A DNA stretch of 64,000 nt. Source: Sabethes cyaneus. Taxonomy: Eukaryota; Arthropoda; Insecta; Diptera; Culicidae. The DNA lies in contig NC_071355.1 in assembly GCF_943734655.1 (NCBI RefSeq), positions 196,663,939 through 196,727,938 on the forward strand, given 5' to 3'. Positions 56,226-64,000 of the stretch are shown one piece after another. Both the position numbers and the translations under genes were made by a program. Each line of letters opens with the position of its first letter. Position 1 is the stretch's first letter. The notes beneath the pieces are model-generated. The model searched no databases. It was not told the origin of the DNA and worked only from the letters and a program-made list of their open reading frames with translations.

Positions 56226-59200
56226 TTAAGCATGCAACATCGCTGTTCGATTCAATGTTGAAACATCAATCCACTTTGTTAGAATCGATACTGTTCCGAT
56301 AACTTCTGCATCCGTCAAATAGATTTCATCCCGGAGAGGCGCGGGCGGGAGGAAGCGGTTCCCCAGCAGGATCACACCGTTGCGTTGCAGTGCAGGCAAG
56401 CTTTGAACCCGAAAAGCAGCAGACCTAAATATGGCAGGAGGTAGAACCATAGCTTTCCCGAGTCGCACCGAGCTCAAACAAAACCCCGTCGGTATTCGAT
56501 TGCGTGCTTGCAAGCTGTTTTCTGAGCCCGAGCGCGGCTGCAAATTCCTGCCGGTACATACTCGTCGAACGTTCGGTTCTTGTGAGAAAATGAGAGCAAT
56601 TTTTTGCTTACGGGCAAAAATGTATGCATGTAGGTACACACTGCATGATACTGACGGACACAATGCAGTTATGTGCTCTTACTGATGCATGGTCGGTTTC
56701 TCGAGGGACGGACGGTACAGTAAACGGACGACGGCCAAGACGCAGGATGAAATTATAAGCGACGATATGTTTATTACTTGGTTTAATTACACAGGCTCGC
56801 AGAGGAACTTCTAAAGATTCATTTTTTTCTTTGCTCTTTGTCGTGGATCCTGAAGCTCCACTTTCTTCGCGAATCCGCCCAGTTTTGGCGGCGGTGACGA
56901 ATGATTTGTCCAACGATCGAACCGCTAAGAGTAGGCTCTTTCAGCTGACTGATGAAGGAGGTGACTCTCCGATGAATTGGGACGGGACCATTTATTGGCC
57001 GGCCCCTCACAAAACAGGTAGTTTCTTTATGGCACAAAAAAAGTCTTACTGCTTCGTGTGTTTGTGCAATGTGTGCAATGGTTTATCCTCAACGGTAATT
57101 GAATATTATTGTAGCGAACGCTAGTCGAAAGTTAAGCGAATATTGTTAACAGCTCAATTTTATCCAGCAAGCACCCATTAATCATGTACCCAAATCAATT
57201 TCAGCTGAGTTGCAACGCAGCATACTACCTGGAATGCGACGGAGTAATAACACACGATAAACGATTCTAAACTGCGCTGATCGTGGTCGCCCAGCAGTGT
57301 CCTGCGGGACGAGTTCGGTTGGGCGATCACGAAAAATTACCGAAAAGATGAATGAATCACCGGTTCTGGAGGTCTCCATTTCTCGTTTGCTTAATTTTCC
57401 GATTCAGAAATGGTCGGTTCAATGATGGTGCATAGATTGGGAGTCTTTCATCAACGCTTCATGTTACCGACAGTGAGTGCAGACCAGGCCGGCCAGAGCC
57501 GGCAGGGTTTGTGCCGATACGGTAAAGGCGACGCAGATAGGGTGCCCCGCGCTTCCAGCCATAATCCCTCACCGCGTCGCTCGGCATCGGTACTGTCGAG
57601 TACCATCATACTCCGGACAGACACTTGTACGATCGTTAGCCTTGCTGATACACGCCAGCCGGTGAAAATTCACACCCAACCAAGCTCAGCTAAACTTACC
57701 ATAACCAGCGAGTCTATAAGCGAGCAATAAAAAGAAATCATCATGTGTGTAAAACTTCCCACAGCCCTCGACAGAAGCAGCTCGGCAGCAACAGTACGGC
57801 TGTGGGTCTGTAAAACGGAATCTCAGGGAAAATTCACTGACTGAAGTTGCCTGATGATGGCATTCATTGATCCATTGGGAACGAGCCAGAGATACGGTAG
57901 CACAAACGGAAAAAGCATTTTAGGGCGCTAATATGTGTGGCTAATTTACTTCAGGTGATTGAATGAAATAGTTCGGCCGGGAAGTTCCCGCCTCATTGGA
58001 TACCGGCACTAATCGGCCTGAGAGGTACATGGCTACTGTGAGCGGCTCCTCGGTGACCAAGTGCGCCTTTTGCACCTCCGCGGCAGACGAAGATTAAACA
58101 AGTGCACTATTCCGTTCCGACGCGAGGGTAGCTTAGCTGACACTGAAAGAAACTGAAAAATGTTCGGTGAAAAGTAAAGCCATCGAATCATCGAATAGTT
58201 TAATCGACTTGATTTGTTCTGAACGAAACTGTTACTGTGAGAGTGGAGGGCTTTTATATCAATCAAAATGGATTCATGAATATTTCTTGTTAATTGAACT
58301 TCTGGCCTTACTTTTAGCAACTGTCCGTTTGGTTCACAGTAGAATGACCGATTCTGTGAAACAACTACAGAAATTTTAGAACTTTATAATTTTAAATAAG
58401 CAAACTAAACGTGGCTTCTTCATACTCTCTTAAGTTAAAATTTAAAATTATTTTTAACGAGTGTGCTTCAGGATACCATGCAGGAAAAAAAGCTCATTCG
58501 TACATATAATTAATTACTCAGGGCTAGTTACGATTTATATCCCTTCACTATAAGTTTTCTGCGTTATTAAAAGCAGCAATATTAAGCTCAGCATAAGTAT
58601 ACGAAAACCAGAAACAATGCAATCAGAAGAATATAAAAATTTGAAAAACAAAAAAAAATCTGTACCCGTACTTTATATTTAGTAGTTATGGTTATTGCTG
58701 AACGTCGTGATGCTGCTGAGGCGTATTTTCAAGGACTTTATCAAATAATTGCTCGCGGTATGAAAGCACTAGTCGGAAGGCTCACGACGGTCATCCGAAG
58801 GGTTTTTGCGATACACGATAAAGGTCGCCGCCTATATGATAGACCGACCGACCGGCCGACAATACCCCCGGCCCAGCCCGGTTCAGCCCAGTGCAGCGGA
58901 TGGACGATGGCCGATGGACGACGAGTTCGATGAGCATAGGAATCCGTTTTACGTCCGGCCGGGGAAGGAAGATAAAAACGCACTTATCCGGGGGCAGTTT
59001 TTGGGCTTCATGATTCGTCTGGCTCGCTGACCGGTTGGCAGACTGACCGGCCCAAGCCCCCATGCCAATTTGGCGCAACTCTAAGTACATGGTACACAGC
59101 CGGCAGTACCTTATTGTCGTAAAAGGTAATGTGAAAAAACATTCCGAAAAAGTCATGCTCGGATACAAAACCATGTAATATAAACGCGCCTGCGTCGCTT

Positions 59201-59230
59201 CTCGATTGATCACGTTCTCGGTGTGGCAAC
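56226..59230. other. GC-richer, repeat-poor stretch; no gene identified
   Basis: Apart from an AT-rich break at about 58370-58680, this is single-copy-looking DNA with many overlapping short frames and no domains. CCGACCGACCGGCCGAC (about 58845-58861) and CCCGGCCCAGCCCGG (about 58867-58881) are local low-complexity runs. It may be regulatory DNA or hold exons too short to recognise. Confidence 0.35.
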
Positions 59231-59549
59231 ATCGGTCATCCCGAATTGACCATTTTATGTCATTTTTTTTTCATTTTTGTCCACTGAAGATATCCCATAT
59301 ATTTTTGTTTTATTTAGAACCAATTTTATTTGTATTTTGGTCATATTTATCCATTTTTTTATGCAAAATGTTTGACACATTGCAAAAGTTTTATTGTTCA
59401 AGTTTCCGTTTTAATTTTGCATAAATTATTATATCCTTATTTTTACACCATTTGGATTTCATTTTGTTTAAATTTTATAATTTTCTTATTTCGGTTAGAT
59501 TTGCCAAAACTTGGTTTCACAACTGAGAATCCTCTTAACTTGAATTTTT
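59231..59549. other. no gene seen; T-rich
   Basis: Very T-rich sequence (TTTTTTTTCATTTTTG and similar). Nothing recognised. Confidence 0.35.
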
Positions 59550-60010
59550 TGTAGACAATTTGTGCTCCACTAGGGATTCCTCAAGGCAATCACCTCGGAC
59601 CAGTGATATCCGTTGTGTATTCCACCGATGTGAATTTCAAATTGAGTTCTCCTTTATCGCTTGCCGATGATATCAAAATGGCCAGTTTTGTTCTATCGCC
59701 AATGTCCGTATGCTTCAGCGGTATAGCAGCGTTTGGTTAGTATTTCAAATTGGTGTTGCACAAACCGTAAGAAGGGTTAATTCAGAGCTTTCCATCCTAA
59801 CCACGCAGTCACCGTCAGATATCGCTCCACCTGGTCTAATAATTTTGATCGCTAAGACGCTGGTCGTCTTGTTCATACTGGATTTGAAACAAACACTATC
59901 ATTGTTGACATTGGGAAATTATCCGGCATTCTTGAACCATGACTTACCTACCATGTTCGTCTTACTTTTACTTTTTCGTCACTACTTTTTAATAATGAAG
60001 CAATGGTTAT
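59550..60010 (+). pseudogene. Jockey-like LINE reverse transcriptase relic
   Basis: APLGIPQGNHLGPVISVVYS and DVNFKL (59568-59650) followed by SLADDIKMA (59658-59684) are the PQG..LGP and ADD palm blocks of a Jockey-type reverse transcriptase. After a frameshift, FQIGVAQTVRRVNSELSILT continues the thumb region. The ADD is intact but the rest is broken. Both ends are missing. Confidence 0.75.
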
Positions 60011-60019
60011 TATGTTGTA

Positions 60020-60290
60020 TTTCATGAAGAAACTGAAACACGACATTCATCGAAATTTGAAGAAAAGCCTTACTGTTGATGCGTTTCATCAACCGGCGCA
60101 CACTTTCCGGGACTGGTCTTGGTCAGCTGGTTCATCAAATTCTTAATCCTACCAATAAATGCCGCTAGTGACTGTTACCATCGTCTTCCGTTTCCGCTTC
60201 ATTATCGCCTAATGCTTCTCTATTGGACGAACCTGAGGACAGTTTGGTTGACTCAAATCTTTTGCAATGAACTGGCGCCCTATTTATTAA
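60020..60290 (-). pseudogene. DD37E-type mariner transposase C-terminus relic
   Basis: Minus strand: FIAKDLSQPNCPQVRPIEKH (60210-60270) with the third catalytic residue Glu retained, then a stop where Trp is expected, AIMKRKRKTM, and a C-terminal VRRLMKRINSKAF. Closely related to 54478-54840. A SINE of the second family directly abuts it. Confidence 0.75.
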
Positions 60291-60545
60291 CTTGTATATG
60301 ACTATACGCGGTCATTACGTAAACTTTGCTGGAAAGTCAGGAATTGTCTAATGCGAAATGATTAATTGGATGAACTGAAAAATTGCTAAATAGACCAAAA
60401 ATATATCGGGGTGATGGCAGTTGAAGTTTGCACCCACGATCCTTCGGTTGATACCCGGCTATTTTGCTAACTAAACTACGACCGCTCGCTATATTATACC
60501 TAATTTTGTTTTATTCTCCCAATTCTGTTTGACGACTAATAAATA
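60291..60545 (-). mobile_element. second tRNA-derived SINE family, copy 2
   Basis: On the minus strand: GTCGTAGTTTAGTTAGCAAAA (A-box region), CCGGGTATCAACCGAAGGATC, GTGGGTGCAAACTTC (eroded B box) and the tail GACCGCGTATAGTCATATAC. Matches 53340-53620. The A-box to B-box spacing fits a tRNA origin. Confidence 0.65.
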
Positions 60546-60604
60546 ATAAATAATAACACACTTCCCCATACGACGATATTCCCAGCTAGCATTTTCATAT
60601 GTAT

Positions 60605-61540
60605 AAAAACCCGAATTAATCCATCTAGCGGCGTGACCTAGCCTTTCTACTGCCACAATAATCATTATTTAATTTCTCAGGAACATCTATAATTAACTTG
60701 ACTATATTTTTAAATATCCGTTCCGTATTTCTCAAAATCCTTATTTGCCAGTAAAATTCACAACGTATTGCGTAGAATAATTATATTTTCCTTTCCTTCC
60801 TTGCAAGCGTCATTTATATTACTTGATTATTTAGTTTTATAATCGGTCGGCCTTAACTTTCGGGCTTCAGAGCCACATACGAAACTTGTTTTGAATTGAA
60901 AATATGAAATATGTGTTCATAGCAGATTTTTTGATATTTTGATATTAATACAAAAGTTAGCATCTTTGAAAAACAAGAGTTCAGAAAAAACATTATTAAA
61001 CTTCGCTTTTGAAGAAAAAGGATATCGAAAACAAAATGATTAATCTCAAAATTTTACTATTAGTTTGCTTGGCTTCAATTGTGCAATATATTTGAATCAG
61101 AAAAAATAACTGAATAGAGCATTAAATATGAAAAAGAGAAATTGAACTTTATCTTAGCTGGCGCTCCTTCAGATAATTATTTTTGCATGAAAATCAAAAC
61201 TTAAGCTTCTTTTGAATGTACCTTCATGAAAAGATAGTCATTAGCTTGATCGCATCGTTTTTACAATGTATCCCGTTAGAGGGCTAGGAAAACAAGATGA
61301 GGTCGAAAAATAGTGCAAAAGCTGCGCCATTAACATGCTTGAGAATGGGAAATATGATCGATATGATTTCCAGTGCTTGCCATTTTTGATTTATTTATTA
61401 AAACATGATACCTGACTTACGACATCTGTCCTTTAAAATGTCACTAACGAAAACAAATCTTACAAAATTACTACCATGCAACGTTTACTTCCTATTTTTC
61501 ATATAACATTTCTAAGCTCTAGTATCTATTGATTGAAAAG
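60605..61540 (-). repeat. 1-kb repeat, arm B of an inverted pair
   Basis: Reverse complement of 1-1080. It ends TCTATTGATTGAAAAG at 61540, exactly where arm A begins at base 1. It lacks the 110 bp at 706-815 of arm A. Confidence 0.85.
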
Positions 61541-61608
61541 AGCATCTATTGATGCGCAAAATTTGTTTGAAATTTGTATAAATTTATTTGGAAAAATCAA
61601 CTCACGGT

Positions 61609-62193
61609 TGTGTAACATTTCGCCGAAGACCATATCGCAGAATACCGTTTCGCGGAATACCATTTCGCGGAAAACATTTTCGCGGAAAGTACCAATACGC
61701 CGAAAACCCTTTCGCGGAAAGGACTATTCCGCGGAAAACCGTTTGGCGAAAAGAAACATTTCGCGGAAAACCATTTGGCGGAAAATATTGTTTCGCGGAA
61801 AACCATGTTAATAGCAAACGTTTCCTAGATGATTCAGGGCGAGTCGGCCGCAGGCAACGGCGAGTGTTCGCCGGTGACCCGCCGTCGGAAGCGCCGGCCA
61901 CTGGAGGGGTGGGGCAGCGCCCCCCTCCCCGCAGAGATCACATCTGTCTAGGTCTATTCGTTTTCCTAGGTCTACTGACCTCTAGTTAGTTTTCCCTAGC
62001 CCTCGCATCGATTTAACTTTTGTCGGCTTCTAAACTTAATAAGCGGTGGTTCTTCGCCAAATAGCACTTTCGGCGAAAATTTTTCCGCAAAATAGTACTT
62101 TCCGCAAAAATGTTTTCCGCGAAACAATATATTCCGCGTTATGGTCATCCGCGAATTAGTTTTCCGCGAAATGGTATTCGGCGAAATGTTATA
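61609..62193. mobile_element. TTTCGCGG-array element with inverted terminal arrays
   Basis: The left terminus TAACATTTCGCCGAAGACC and right terminus inverted TAACATTTCGCCGAATACC match. The left array (61613-61805) has about ten units of ~15-19 bp near TTTCGCGGAAAACCA; the right array (62055-62190) has the same motif inverted. Between them lies a GC-rich core (GCCGGCCACTGGAGGGG, AGAGATCACATCTGTCTAGG) shared with 4050-4200. No coding frame is convincing; overlapping frames on both strands only reflect the repeat. Confidence 0.75.
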
Positions 62194-62301
62194 CAATCGA
62201 GTTCGTATTACACTAAGAGGCTTCAAAAACTTCAGACAATTGGGATGTTTCTCACTTCTCTTGAATTTCAATGCAAATTTAAAAATTGCAAATTGTCATC
62301 A

Positions 62302-62447
62302 CATACACACATACATACACACATACATACATACATACATACATACATACATACATACATACATACATACATACATACATACATACATACATACATACAT
62401 ACATACATACATACATACATACATACATACATACATACATACATACA
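62302..62447. repeat. (CATA)n microsatellite, ~146 bp
   Basis: About 36 near-perfect ACAT units. Frames on both strands translate as low-complexity and are not genes. Confidence 0.95.
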
Positions 62448-62529
62448 CGCATAGACCACACACATTGAATACAATCAACATTTGATTGATACGTTTTGAT
62501 TTCACACGTTTTAACGGTTTAATATACGG

Positions 62530-62990
62530 TGCTTAAGTGTTAAAGTTTGAATAACTTTTGAATGAACCGTCCGATTTTAAATAACTCGGTTTCGTTTGAT
62601 AGATCTCAGCAGTAATTTTCAAATAATAATAAAATGCGAGATATTTTTCATTGAATTAATGCTTATATGTTACAAAAATATGTTTTAAATACTAATTTTT
62701 CACATTTCTTTATGTAACTTTCAAACTACAAGTCCAATCGTCATGAAATTTGGAAGTTAAGGGTTTGCAACGCCCCTCTTTCATATCCAATCAATTTTGT
62801 TCAAATCGATTAAGGGATCTATGAGATAATGAAGTCCCTTATTTTTCGTATTTTTTACATAACTTTTGAACTAAAAGTCCGATCAGTATGAAATTCAATA
62901 GCGACCAATGGGACACCTAGACCCTTCATTTGACTAAGAACATTAAAATCGGTCCAGCCATCTCCGATTAAAGTGAGTGAGATTGAAAGC
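62530..62990. repeat. diverged ~150-bp tandem unit, microsatellite-linked
   Basis: A phrase close to TAACTTTTGAACTAAAAGTCCGA recurs at about 62548, 62712 and 62858. Each copy is followed by GATCTATGAG- or CCATTCATTTG-like segments. The last unit ends GAGTGAGATTGAAAGCGTT at the start of the CA tract. This looks like a dispersed element family associated with microsatellites. Confidence 0.55.
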
Positions 62991-62991
62991 G

Positions 62992-63745
<754 letters not shown>

Positions 63746-64000
63746 AGCATTACGCATTTCATGCGCAAAATTGGCATATCCGTACTATTTTGGAGGCGAT
63801 ATACGTGATTACGAATAATTTTGAGCGTTACGACTATATACATATTTATTTACGATAATATCCGATTAAGCGCGAGTCGCTCCGTTGTGCGCTGAAAATT
63901 ATGTCAGTCATTATCATTCTATACGAAAAAAATCAACTTGATCCCACTTTATCCAGTTTTAGTTACGATTTCGAGTTTGTTAGGAGATATTTACGATAGT
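63746..64000. other. no gene seen
   Basis: AT-rich to the window edge. TTTGGAGGCGATATACGTG resembles a phrase at about 24560-24580, perhaps a dispersed repeat. Confidence 0.3.

Noticed and set aside
62110..62505. Frames of His-Thr-Tyr-Ile or Met-Tyr-Val-Cys repeats
   Set aside because: They are translations of the (CATA)n microsatellite.

Overview
This window comes from a large, repeat-dense, AT-rich insect genome, most likely a mosquito. Two things suggest this. The single clear host gene is a dipteran-type four-jointed (fj) open reading frame. The surrounding repeats are of kinds known from mosquitoes: Tc1/mariner relatives of the DD37E (ITmD37E) type, tRNA-derived SINEs with CTTTG-like tails, R1- and Jockey-like LINEs, and many short foldback/TIR elements. 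A culicine such as Aedes fits best, but the species cannot be fixed from the sequence alone.

Layout. 1-5.4 kb is repeats: one arm of a 1-kb inverted duplication, a MITE with a nested SINE, a ~135-bp tandem array and a Helitron-like element. 5.5-11.3 kb is a repeat-poor island holding fj. Its coding sequence is one uninterrupted 581-codon frame (8742-10487), preceded by a long purine-rich leader. 12-36.6 kb is TE debris: two degraded mariner transposase genes with later insertions inside them, a 2.6-kb degenerate minisatellite, several foldback elements and a Jockey C-terminal fragment. 36.6-40 kb is mostly single-copy. 40-46.4 kb holds a truncated mariner, two LINE remnants (one R1-like with recognisable RT and CCHC), two foldback elements and a 470-bp near-perfect hairpin. 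46.4-49 kb and 56.2-59.2 kb are GC-richer, repeat-poor stretches that could hold regulatory DNA or exons of neighbouring genes. 59.5-64 kb returns to TE relics, the second arm of the inverted duplication, an element built of TTTCGCGG-type arrays, a (CATA)n tract and a 609-bp (CA)n tract.

Functionally there is one confident gene. Four-jointed is a Golgi protein kinase that phosphorylates cadherin domains of Fat and Dachsous, acting in planar cell polarity and growth control. No other intact protein-coding gene, tRNA, rRNA or CRISPR array was recognised. The most unusual structures are the 45.9-46.4 kb hairpin, a MITE family with 7-bp target duplications proved by an empty site inside the window, the higher-order minisatellite at 21.5-24.2 kb, and the TTTCGCGG array element present both inside a Helitron-like element and as a separate copy at 61.6 kb. 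Alignments and identities were judged by eye.
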